A stretch of DNA of 64,000 bases, from assembly GCF_000222485.1 (NCBI RefSeq), contig NC_015914.1, positions 434,001 to 498,000 of the forward strand, written 5' to 3'. Of the stretch, positions 1-8,800 are shown in pieces (within the stretch, counting starts at the first letter, position 1; every line of letters begins with the position of its first letter). The stretch is from Cyclobacterium marinum DSM 745. GTDB lineage: Bacteria > Bacteroidota > Bacteroidia > Cytophagales > Cyclobacteriaceae. The notes below the pieces were generated by a model. The model ran no database searches and was not told where the DNA came from. It was given only the letters and a program-made list of their open reading frames with translations. Position numbers and translations under genes: made by a program.

Positions 1-148
1 AACTATTGGGAAATATGCATGGCATTGTAAGCATCATTTGACCCATATAAATAATGCCATTGCTTCGAACGGAAAATACAATTAGCCAAAAACACGCTAA
101 GCATCACAGAAAAGGAAGGTTATTAATGCCCTTTACAATAACACTTAA

Positions 149-832
149 TCATTCCACACTAATTAATGTATGACCTTCGGTATCAAAAATAGCCTCAGGA
201 AAAGATTCCTTTATATTTACCACCCGCATAACCACATCAGCTTTCCCTACTTTGCTTTTTAATTTTATAAATAGAGGCAATATTTGGACACCAAATTTAT
301 CGAACAAACTCGATTCATCCTGTGACTTCCCCGCACCTACACTTTGGTAACTTAATACACTGGACATGGATATTTGAATATCCTCGGCAAGCATCATTGT
401 TGCAGCATATTCTTCAATTTCTGCTACAACTTCCCGGCAGTAATATCCTTCTAAAGTTGCTTCATTTCCGGTGTAATTCAGTTTATTTCGCGGACCGGAA
501 TTAAAAGAACGTAAAGCATATTGCATTCCCGGCCAATGTTTTTTATCCATGGGCAAAATATACCCTCCTTTCTTTCCATTCATTTCAAAAAGATTGGTAA
601 TCGTAGAATCTTGCTTATTAAATACCATGCGCATGTCAGGATCTCTTCTCTTTCCGTAAATGATTATCGCTGATTTGGCTTTCCCCAAAAAATAAGAAAT
701 CGTATCAATGCGCTCATTTCCATTTGGGAAATGATGCCTTACAACTAAATCAAAACTACCAGTAAATGTTTGTGCATTTAGCAACGTAGGGATTAAAAAA
801 ATTGCGAAAAATAAAGAAAGATCCTTTTTCAT
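149..832 (-). CDS. Secreted DUF4412-like protein
   Basis: A 227-residue protein with a clear signal peptide: a Lys-rich start, a hydrophobic stretch and a cut after NAQ near residue 21. The rest is soluble and beta-rich, with a short G-Y-Y-C-R-E motif near residue 127, the kind of segment seen in Bacteroidota DUF4412-type proteins (GYKCxE). It has no catalytic motif that I recognise and is probably periplasmic or surface-exposed. It stands alone, with the next minus-strand gene 190 bases upstream. The family assignment rests on general resemblance; that it is a real secreted protein is much safer. Confidence 0.7.
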   Translation of the reverse strand: MKKDLSLFFAIFLIPTLLNAQTFTGSFDLVVRHHFPNGNERIDTISYFLGKAKSAIIIYGKRRDPDMRMVFNKQDSTITNLFEMNGKKGGYILPMDKKHWPGMQYALRSFNSGPRNKLNYTGNEATLEGYYCREVVAEIEEYAATMMLAEDIQISMSSVLSYQSVGAGKSQDESSLFDKFGVQILPLFIKLKSKVGKADVVMRVVNIKESFPEAIFDTEGHTLISVE

Positions 833-1021
833 AGAGGAGGATGAATTATTAATTACATACCTAAACCGACAACAAAGAAAAGCATGAAGATCGTTGGAGG
901 ATTAATGTTAATTATACGCTTGATAACCAGCTCACTTATTTACCTGATACCATGCTCCCATATCTTTTGAAGCATTTAGCCAGTTTTGTTACCTTTCGGC
1001 TGCTATTTGCTCAAATTTTTC

Positions 1022-1561
1022 TTACAATAGCTTTTTCACCATTATTACCGAATCCTCATAGTCGGGAACAAAATTAATAGGAAGATTTTTAGTTTCATTA
1101 AAACCAGCTTTGGTATAGGCCCTGATTGCTTTTAGATTTCGTTTAGAGGGAGCAATGTAGATGGTATTGCATCCAAAATTTTGGTTCAAATATTCACATA
1201 GTAGTCTTAATGCTTCACCCCCAAAACCTTTGCCGGTAAATTTTAGATCTGCCATCCAAATGTCAATTTCCGTTGATTGGGTAATAGGGTCAATTTCGTT
1301 ATGGTTTATTTGCCCCAACTCCTCTCCATTTAATGTTATTATGAAACATTGTCCTTTTAGTGGACGTGAACCATCAAAATAATAGGCTTTATAATCTTCA
1401 TTAAATTCCTCCCAAGTTGGAATTGGAATCTCGGGGAAATTTGGCGTCCCTAGCATATCTCTGGTCAAGTTAGAATGCGCCAACCATATGTAGATATTTC
1501 TCCTGTCCTGTAAAGTAGCAGGTTTTAGGGTCAATATATTGGTTGCCAATCCTTTTTCCAT
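1022..1561 (-). CDS. GNAT family N-acetyltransferase
   Basis: A 179-residue protein of the GNAT fold. The acetyl-CoA pyrophosphate-binding loop is visible as G-K-G-F-G-G-E-A-L near residue 112, followed by a strand and then N-L-K-A-I-R-A-Y-T-K-A-G-F, the usual last helix and strand of RimJ/RimL and aminoglycoside 6'-type acetyltransferases. The acceptor substrate (ribosomal protein, amino sugar or small amine) cannot be told from the sequence. Reading in frame past the stop gives another 29 codons with one internal stop before the next terminator at 932, so the C-terminus may have been shortened, but the core domain is complete. Confidence 0.85.
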   Translation of the reverse strand: MEKGLATNILTLKPATLQDRRNIYIWLAHSNLTRDMLGTPNFPEIPIPTWEEFNEDYKAYYFDGSRPLKGQCFIITLNGEELGQINHNEIDPITQSTEIDIWMADLKFTGKGFGGEALRLLCEYLNQNFGCNTIYIAPSKRNLKAIRAYTKAGFNETKNLPINFVPDYEDSVIMVKKLL

Positions 1562-1695
1562 CCACGAAAATCTATTTCTATAAATGATGATTATTTTAAC
1601 ACAGCCTTCTTCTATAACCCTAACGGGATTTTTCCAGAAAATACTTTCTCAATAAACCATTGTCTTTATTTGTCACAACTATTTGATAGTATATT

Positions 1696-2472
1696 CTATT
1701 GTGCCCATCCAAGAGCTTTTTCGGCATTATTTATTTTTTCCATGGCCTTATTCAATTCATTTTTTGAAGGTTCTTGAAGTGTCTGAGTCCGCTTTACACT
1801 TTCCTGAGATTTTTGATGGTCCTTAAACTTTTTGTAGATTTCATCTATTTCATCTAACTGTTTAGATATTTCATCTGGAGTGAAACCAGTTGCTTTTTCA
1901 TACAAATTATTCTGATAAAGCTGAATAAAAGTATTGTAATCAAGTGTTTCTGCATTTATTGTTGATTTACACATCACAAAGGCACTGATTTGTTCAGCTG
2001 ATTCGGAGAGACTTTTCACATTGGTGAATCGCTTCCATGCTTTTAAATCCAATCAAACTAGTGCTCTTCCTTCCGCAAAAACTGATTTGAAGTGAGATAC
2101 ATCCTCGTTTCCTTCTTTGCTAGCGAATAATAATTGAACAGCTTTTGTCATTAAAGAACCTACCCCTTTCATTACATTATCATTTCCACCCTTAATAAAA
2201 TCACTAATACCTTCAGTTATCGTAGTCGCAATGGCGTCTGCACTAGAACTAGCATAAGCATGTGTCTGTCGCGTATAATCAATTATAAAACTTACTGGAA
2301 TATCTTTACTAGAGCCTTGTCCTGCATTAGCTAAATCCTCTTTTAGCACTAATTCAAAATAATCTGCTTTTGCTGTTGCAAGTGCAGTCATATTGTCCCG
2401 CTGCACTTCTAGTTCTTTTTTGGCTTCGTCAGCCCCATCAAATGATTTAATTGCATTTTTAATTGCTCCCAT
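1696..2472 (-). pseudogene. Hypothetical gene split by an in-frame TGA
   Basis: Two open stretches lie in the same frame and are separated only by TGA at 2053-2055; the next codon is TTG. The second stretch (to 1696) encodes a charged helical protein with many Glu, Lys and Gln residues and ends G-W-A-Q. No ATG lies near its beginning; the first in-frame ATG is about 26 codons in. A TGG to TGA change, a sequencing error, or stop read-through would all restore one 257-residue protein. I favour a nonsense mutation or an error. The function is unknown. Confidence 0.6.
2053..2472 (-). CDS. Hypothetical protein, N-terminal half of an interrupted gene
   Basis: 139 codons from ATG to a TGA at 2053-2055. 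The product is hydrophilic, helical and rich in Ala, Lys and Asp, with no signal peptide, membrane segment or known motif. The same frame continues without a gap into another 118 sense codons. The second part has the same style (charged, coiled-coil-like, Lys/Glu-rich) and no separate ribosome-binding region. The simplest view is that this is the first half of one protein of about 257 residues. I do not recognise the family. Confidence 0.55.
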   Translation of the reverse strand: MGAIKNAIKSFDGADEAKKELEVQRDNMTALATAKADYFELVLKEDLANAGQGSSKDIPVSFIIDYTRQTHAYASSSADAIATTITEGISDFIKGGNDNVMKGVGSLMTKAVQLLFASKEGNEDVSHFKSVFAEGRALV

Positions 2473-2802
2473 TTTATAAAATATTAAAAATTGATGCTTA
2501 CTCTAATCAGTTTTCAGCCTCCCTGTAGGTTATCTTTTGAAAATTGTCATTTTCTTTTTATGAGGTCAGTTAATTAAAAACCTAGTCATTTTTGTGAATC
2601 CCTATTTTTTTGATATTTGCTTATGGTAGCCGTGCAAATGCAACCTGAAAATTTTCTTCTTCTTACTAAAATTTATGGCAAGAAATCTATATAATTTGCA
2701 AATTTTTATTTATAAATGCAAAAAATATAACTTTATCTTTCTGATTATTAACACCTTAAGGACAACAAAAGATAAAACCAATCAAAATCCCGTTTTAATC
2801 TT
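2473..2802. other. AT-rich intergenic region
   Basis: 330 bases between the interrupted gene and a decayed gene tail. It is AT-rich, with several short A/T runs. No open frame, strong hairpin or clear TAnnTTTG promoter was seen. It presumably holds the promoter of the minus-strand gene that begins at 2472. Confidence 0.4.
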
Positions 2803-3059
2803 TAAAAACAGGCCACATATAACCTGGAAATAAACCAACAAGAAATAGAAAACTGTCCGCAGAAATACGAGATTTTTGAAACATTACGCACTTGGAAAAA
2901 GGCTCGAGCGGCCAATGCCTTCCAAAGGAAAACAAAAAATTATTGACTGATCCTAAAAGAAACTGGGACTTAGAGCAGGATGAAAATAAAAATTCTTGGA
3001 TACTGATCGAATTAAAGGAAGGCAAGCCTATAAAAAAATATCCCCTTCACAAAAATTAA
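2803..3059 (+). pseudogene. Decayed 3' gene fragment, possibly a sulfatase tail
   Basis: From 2806 one frame reads Y-N-L-E-I-N-Q-Q-E-I-E-N, then Q-K-Y-E-I-F-E-T-L-R-T-W-K-K-A, and stops at TGA 2944-2946. Near 2920 the sense passes to another frame, which runs P-K-E-N-K-K-L-L-T-D-P-K-R-N-W to a TAA at 3057-3059. The composition of both parts looks coding, and the first is similar to the C-termini of sulfatases (LYNLExDxxExxNxAxxYPExFExL). There is no start codon, and a stop (TAA 2803-2805) lies directly upstream. I read it as the frameshifted remnant of a lost gene; the sulfatase assignment is a guess from motif shape. Confidence 0.35.
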
Positions 3060-3233
3060 GGTTGCTAGAGGAGTTAACACCTGTATCAGTTATGATTTTG
3101 GCTATTTTTCTAAAGTATTTGAATTTTTAATAAACCAATTCACTCGGTTTTCAATTTAATAAGTAATCGCTAATTTTAGGCCTTTTACCGCATTGCTGAT
3201 CTTTTCCCATTACGTTATCGCCTCATTCAAAAA

Positions 3234-4553
3234 ATGAAACAACATAGAAATAGAAATAAAAACCTCGGTCTTGTTGAATTAATCGCCATAGCCCTGGGCG
3301 GCATGGTGGGCGGAGGAATTTTCACCATCCTTGGAATTTCGGTAGCATTGATTGGAAACTTGACCCCTATAGCAATTGCCGTTGGGGGTATAATAGCTGC
3401 TTTAGCTGCTTATTCCTATGTAAAACTTGGCACTTATTATAAAGATGAAGGAGCCACCTATTCCTTTTTCAAACGCACCTATCCAGGGTCTAATTTTTCT
3501 GCATCTGCCATAGGTTGGTTTATCATCTTTGGATACATCAGTACCCTGGCTTTGTATGCTTATACATTTTCTTCTTACGCCCTAAGTAGCACCGACTTTG
3601 CGGAAAATATTATCATGCGAAAAGTGGTCGCAATTACCGTCATTGGCCTTTTTACCTTGATCAATGTTTGGAGTGTAAACGGTATGGGAAAAATTGAAGA
3701 CTTTATGGTGTATACCAAGCTTATCGTCTTATCGATAATCTCATTTGTTTTGATTTATCATGGCTCAACAGATGTGGAAACATTTTTGGAAATCATGGCT
3801 CTAGACGCCGAAAATGCAAATGTATTTTCCATAATCATTGTTGCCTCCCTTACCTTTGTCGCCTACGAAGGCTTTCAATTGGTAATCAATGCAGTAAATG
3901 AAATGAAGAATCCGGACAAGAATATCCCAAGGGCAATTTATAGCGCCATTGTTTTGGCGGTGGTGATATACCTTGTCATCTCCATGGGAGCTTTATTTGC
4001 TATTCCTTCTGAAGAAATTATCAAAAATAAAGAGTTTGCCCTTGCTGCCGGAGCAGAAAGTATCTTAGGTAAAATTGGGGCAAATCTTGTCATTCTGGGC
4101 GCTATCCTAGCCACTAGCAGTGCGATAAGCGGAACACTCTTTGGCTCTTCGCGACAAATGGCTGTCATTGCTAAAGATGGATTTTTTCCACATATCCTCT
4201 CCCATAGAAAAAATAATATCCCCAAAAATGCCATAATAGCCATGGCAATCATTTCCAGTCTTTTGATTTCAATAGGTGGTTTGCAATTGATCCTTGAGTT
4301 TGGGAGTGTAACTTTCTTACTGGTTTCATTTTTAATGGGCATTGCTAATTATAAAATAAGAGCCAAAACCAAGTCCTCTACTTTTATCACCCTGCTCTCT
4401 ATTGTTGGCCTTGGAATTGGAGGCATACTAATTCTCTATTACGAATTGACAAATAACTGGGAACAAATGCTAGCCATCCTGGTGCTTTACACTTTCCTTG
4501 GCTTGGGAGCTTGGCGATTTGCCAAAAGACAGGCGACTATGCAAAATCTTTAA
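3234..4553 (+). CDS. APC-superfamily amino acid permease
   Basis: A 439-residue polytopic membrane protein with about 12 hydrophobic segments. The first membrane helix carries the glycine-rich unwound motif of the amino acid-polyamine-organocation family (G-G-M-V-G-G-G-I-F, residues about 18-26), and the loop after helix 2 has G-A-T-Y-S-F-F-K-R-T-Y-P. It should take up an amino acid or related solute by proton or sodium coupling; the substrate is not readable. The C-terminus is short and cytoplasmic. It is a single gene with no partner on either side. Gene identity is safe at family level only. Confidence 0.88.
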   Translation: MKQHRNRNKNLGLVELIAIALGGMVGGGIFTILGISVALIGNLTPIAIAVGGIIAALAAYSYVKLGTYYKDEGATYSFFKRTYPGSNFSASAIGWFIIFGYISTLALYAYTFSSYALSSTDFAENIIMRKVVAITVIGLFTLINVWSVNGMGKIEDFMVYTKLIVLSIISFVLIYHGSTDVETFLEIMALDAENANVFSIIIVASLTFVAYEGFQLVINAVNEMKNPDKNIPRAIYSAIVLAVVIYLVISMGALFAIPSEEIIKNKEFALAAGAESILGKIGANLVILGAILATSSAISGTLFGSSRQMAVIAKDGFFPHILSHRKNNIPKNAIIAMAIISSLLISIGGLQLILEFGSVTFLLVSFLMGIANYKIRAKTKSSTFITLLSIVGLGIGGILILYYELTNNWEQMLAILVLYTFLGLGAWRFAKRQATMQNL

Positions 4554-4841
4554 AGTGAATACGTAAGAGTTAATTGAAAAAACTTTTTCTCTCAAAGCGA
4601 TTAATTGAATAAAATTGTTTTCCGGATAAATAGAAAATAGTATTTTGTGCTTTCAAAGAAACAGTCCTGATTTATTGGAGAAAACCAGGCTTTCTTAACC
4701 CATCCATGAACTTACTTTTTTAAGCTTCAGGTAAATATTTTTGACCCAAATTAATCCTTCTTTCTATGTGTTAGGCAAAACCAAATCGAATAGAATTTTT
4801 CATATTAAAGCTATTTTTATCACCTTATATAATTAAACACC

Positions 4842-5630
4842 ATGAAAAGAGTATCATTTACACTTCTGTTTTTTTCTTTAATAATTGTTTCAAAACCCCT
4901 ATACGGGCAAATAGATGTTAACATTACAGATCTAGGTAATGATGAAACCATCAAATTTGGCGATATCTATGAAATCTATGACCTAGACAAAGAGTTGCCA
5001 ACCCTTGTCATTACCTGGAGCGGAAAATGGTGTTTCCCTTGTATCAACTTGATCAATCGATACTTGGATTGTGACATGTCTATGATGAACCTTATCACCA
5101 TCAATGTAGACAATGAAGAAAATCGAGATGAAGTGTTAAATGAAGGCTACCACGATAGTTGGAGAAAAGCCCTAAACTTTCATGCAAACATAGGGGAGGA
5201 TGAAAAAGGTTTTGATAACGTCTTCAATGTAAGCTCTGCCCCACTGATACTTTATTTAGTCGATGGAAATATTTCGGATGCGCTGGTAAGTTATTCTGTT
5301 TACCCCTATCGAATGATACAAACAGGCCGCATTGATGACATTAATTTTGTATGGGACAGCTCAAGTGATTTAAACTCTTTGGCCTGGGCCTATTACAAAA
5401 ATGAAGACGATGAGAGCAAATTGGAAGAGGCAAAGGAATGGGTAATACGTTCTATTGAACTAGATAAAAACTATTCCAATACGGATACTTATGCGGCTTT
5501 ACTTTTCAAAACCGGAGATTACACAAAATCTCTAAAAGTAGCCAAAGAGGCAATAGAAATCGCCAAAGAAAATGATGAAGATTACAGTACCACAACAGAT
5601 TTAATCAATTCTGTTATTGAAAAGCTATAG
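4842..5630 (+). CDS. Secreted thioredoxin-fold protein with TPR-like tail
   Basis: 262 residues beginning with a signal peptide (cut near residue 22, after L-Y-G-Q). A thioredoxin fold follows, with the active-site motif W63-C64-F65-P66-C67 and a cis-proline segment S-A-P-L-I-L-Y near residue 135. From about residue 175 the protein is all helix, with two TPR-like repeats (L-N-S-L-A-W-A-Y-Y-K and Y-A-A-L-L-F-K-T-G-D-Y). It should act in the periplasm as a thiol-disulfide oxidoreductase; the helical tail may bind a partner. A hairpin terminator follows at 5649, so the transcript probably ends here. Confidence 0.82.
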   Translation: MKRVSFTLLFFSLIIVSKPLYGQIDVNITDLGNDETIKFGDIYEIYDLDKELPTLVITWSGKWCFPCINLINRYLDCDMSMMNLITINVDNEENRDEVLNEGYHDSWRKALNFHANIGEDEKGFDNVFNVSSAPLILYLVDGNISDALVSYSVYPYRMIQTGRIDDINFVWDSSSDLNSLAWAYYKNEDDESKLEEAKEWVIRSIELDKNYSNTDTYAALLFKTGDYTKSLKVAKEAIEIAKENDEDYSTTTDLINSVIEKL

Positions 5631-5648
5631 TTAAAAACTTAAGAATAC

Positions 5649-5685
5649 AAAGGTCGTGGTTCATTTGATTCACGGCCTTTTTTTG
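5649..5685 (+). terminator. Rho-independent terminator after the thioredoxin-fold gene
   Basis: Ten-base arms at 5649-5658 and 5671-5680 pair with one G-U wobble around a 12-base loop, and a run of seven T (5678-5684) follows. It lies 19 bases after the stop codon. Confidence 0.85.
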
Positions 5686-5867
5686 TCTTTACATACCATA
5701 CTCTTTGCCAAAACCATTTTATAGCACTATAAATTAACTAATCCACACTTGACAAGAATTTAATTCTTGAATAGCAATCAATACCAAACCCACTAAATAT
5801 TCCTATCTTTAGCTAAAACTACAGGAGTGCAAACCTAGCTTTTATTAAGTTCTACGATTAATCAATC

Positions 5868-8800
5868 ATGAAATTAATAGCTTTCATCGATACAGAAACA
5901 GCTGTCAAATCCCAGAAGGTGCTTGACATAGGAAGTATAAAAAGTACAGGAGAGATTTTTCATTCACCTTCCATGAACGCCTTCATGGAATTTTTAAAAG
6001 GAACTCAGTTTATCTGTGGGCATAATATCATCAAGCATGATCTAAAATACATTGGCAGAGGACTAACTGATATCAATTTTGACACTTCAAAAATCATTGA
6101 CACCCTGTTCCTTTCCCCTTTACTTTTTCCCAAAAGACCTTATCATGCACTCGTTAAGGACGATAAACTTCAAACAGAAGATAAAAATAATCCCTTGAAT
6201 GATGCCAAAAAGGCCAAAGATCTTTTTTTTGATGAAATCTCAGCTTTTCAACAACTAAGCAAATCCCTACAGGAAATTTATTATATGTTGCTTGGGGAAA
6301 AACCGGAGTTTAAAGCCTTTTTCACTTTTCTAGATTACCAAAGCCACAGCACTGAAATTGAAAGTTTCATAAGGAAAGAATTCTACAATGACATTTGTCA
6401 AGAGGCTAATTTGTCAAAACTTATTGAATACTCACCTACCGCACTTGCTTATAGCTTGGCTTTAATCAATACCAGAAGCCGACTATCCATCACCCCACCC
6501 TGGGTAATAAAAAATTACCCGGACATTGAAAGTATTTTGTACCAATTGAAAAACAACCCTTGTTTACCCGGATGCCAATATTGCAATCAGGCATTAGACA
6601 TCCACAGGGGGTTAAAAAAGTTTTTTGGCTTTGAGACATACAGAACCTATGGAGAAGAGCCCCTGCAAGAGAAAGCTGTTAAAGCTGCAATTGACAATAA
6701 ATCAATCTTAGCTGTATTTCCTACCGGAGGGGGCAAATCCATCACCTTTCAGGTACCTGCTTTGATGTCAGGAGAAAATGCAAAGGGTTTGACCGTGGTG
6801 ATTTCCCCGCTACAGTCTTTAATGAAAGATCAGGTAGATAATTTGGAGAAGAGCGGGATTACTGATGCCGTAACTATCAATGGTCTTTTAGACCCAATTG
6901 AAAGAGCAAAATCTTTTGAAAGGGTAGAAAATGGAGCAGCTTCTATTCTTTATATCTCTCCGGAATCCCTGCGGTCAAAATCCATTGAATACCTTTTGCT
7001 GGGTAGAAATATCATCCGATTTGTAATCGACGAAGCCCATTGTTTTTCTTCTTGGGGACAAGACTTTAGGGTTGACTATCTATATATCGGAGATTTTATC
7101 CATGCCTTACAAAAGAAAAAAAACAAGGCCGAACCCATACCTGTTTCCTGTTTCACTGCCACCGCCAAACAAAAAGTCATTGAGGATATTTGTCGTTACT
7201 TCCAAGAAAAACTTTCCTTGGAACTGCAGATATTCAGGTCAAAAACTTCCAGGACCAATTTACATTATAAGGTTTTCCCTAAAGAAGACGAAGAACAAAA
7301 ATACAATGCGGTCAGAAGTTTAATTGAAGAAAAAGATTGCCCTACAATTATATATGTTTCAAGGACCTACAAGGCCTATGTACTGGCTGAGCACTTAACC
7401 AATGATGGTTTTAGCGCAAAGCCATACCATGGAAAGATGGACAAACAGGAAAAGTCTGAAAATCAAGATGCATTTATCAATGGATCGGTTCAAGTAATGG
7501 TGGCCACCTCTGCATTTGGCATGGGAGTAGACAAGAAAGATGTAGGAATGGTGATCCATTATGAAATTTCAGACTCACTTGAAAATTATGTACAAGAAGC
7601 CGGCAGGGCAGGAAGGGATGAAAATATCTCAGCAGATTGCTTTGTATTATTCAATGAAGAGGATCTCAGCAAACATTTTATTTTACTCAATCAAACCAAG
7701 TTAAGTATAAAAGAAATCCAACAGGTTTGGAGGGCCATCAAAAATATCACCCGCTTTAGGTCAACGGTATCCAATTCTGCCTTGGAAATTGCCAGAAAAG
7801 CCGGTTGGTATGACAATATTAGGGAAATAGAAACTAGAGTAAAAACAGCTATAACAGCACTGGAGGAGGCCGGTTATATCAAAAGGGGGCAAAATATACC
7901 AAAAATATACGCCAATAGTATTCTCGCTCAAAATGCCCAAGAGGCCATCGATAAAATTAATGCTTCTGAAAAATTTCAGGACAATCAAAAACAAAACGGT
8001 ATTCGAATAATCAAAAAGCTTTTTTCGAGCAAAAGCAAAAATCACTCAAATGAGGAAGAAGCAGAATCCCGCATAGATTATATTTCTGACCATCTAGGAA
8101 TTGTTAAAGAGGAGGTCTTTAAGATTATCCGCCTGTTGCGTGAAGAAAATATCTTGGCAGACTCCAAAGATTTAACTGCCTTTATAAAAAATGGAGAGAA
8201 CAAAAACCGCCCACTCGCAATAGTAGAAGCTTATGCCCACATTGAAAATTTCCTTCTTTCTACCTTTGGAGAAGACGAGAAGACCTTTCAAATTAAAGCC
8301 TTGAATGAAGCTGCAGAAGAAAATGGCTGTAAAGAAGTTAGCCTCAATAAAATCAAAACCATCATCAACTTCTGGGCAATTAAAAATTGGATCAAACGAA
8401 AAGCACTTAGTTATTCCAATTCTCACATCAATATATTTTGCATTCAGCCAAAGGATAAATTAAGTGAAAAGTTAAAAAAACGACATGAACTTGCCGTCTT
8501 TATCATCAATTTTCTGCATTCAAGGTACCTATCTAACGTTCCTGAGGTAGAGCAAAGCAAAACACAGCTCCTAATCGAGTTTTCCGTGCAGGAGTTAAAA
8601 GAAGCCTACGAAAATTCATCCCTACTTTTTAAGGTTCCTATCACTGCTGAGGACATCGAAGATACCCTCTTTTACTTATCGAGAATTGAAGCTTTAAAAA
8701 TAGAAGGGGGATTTATGGTGGTTTACAATCAATTAACCATTGAGAGAATTGAACAGGACAATAAAATCCGGTACAAGGTCGATGACTACCAGAAGTTGAA

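Noticed and set aside
2795..3025. 76-codon open frame on the minus strand
   Set aside because: It lies opposite the decayed plus-strand gene tail, whose amino-acid pattern is more protein-like.
3938..4342. 134-codon open frame antisense to the permease
   Set aside because: Complement of a strongly supported membrane-protein gene.
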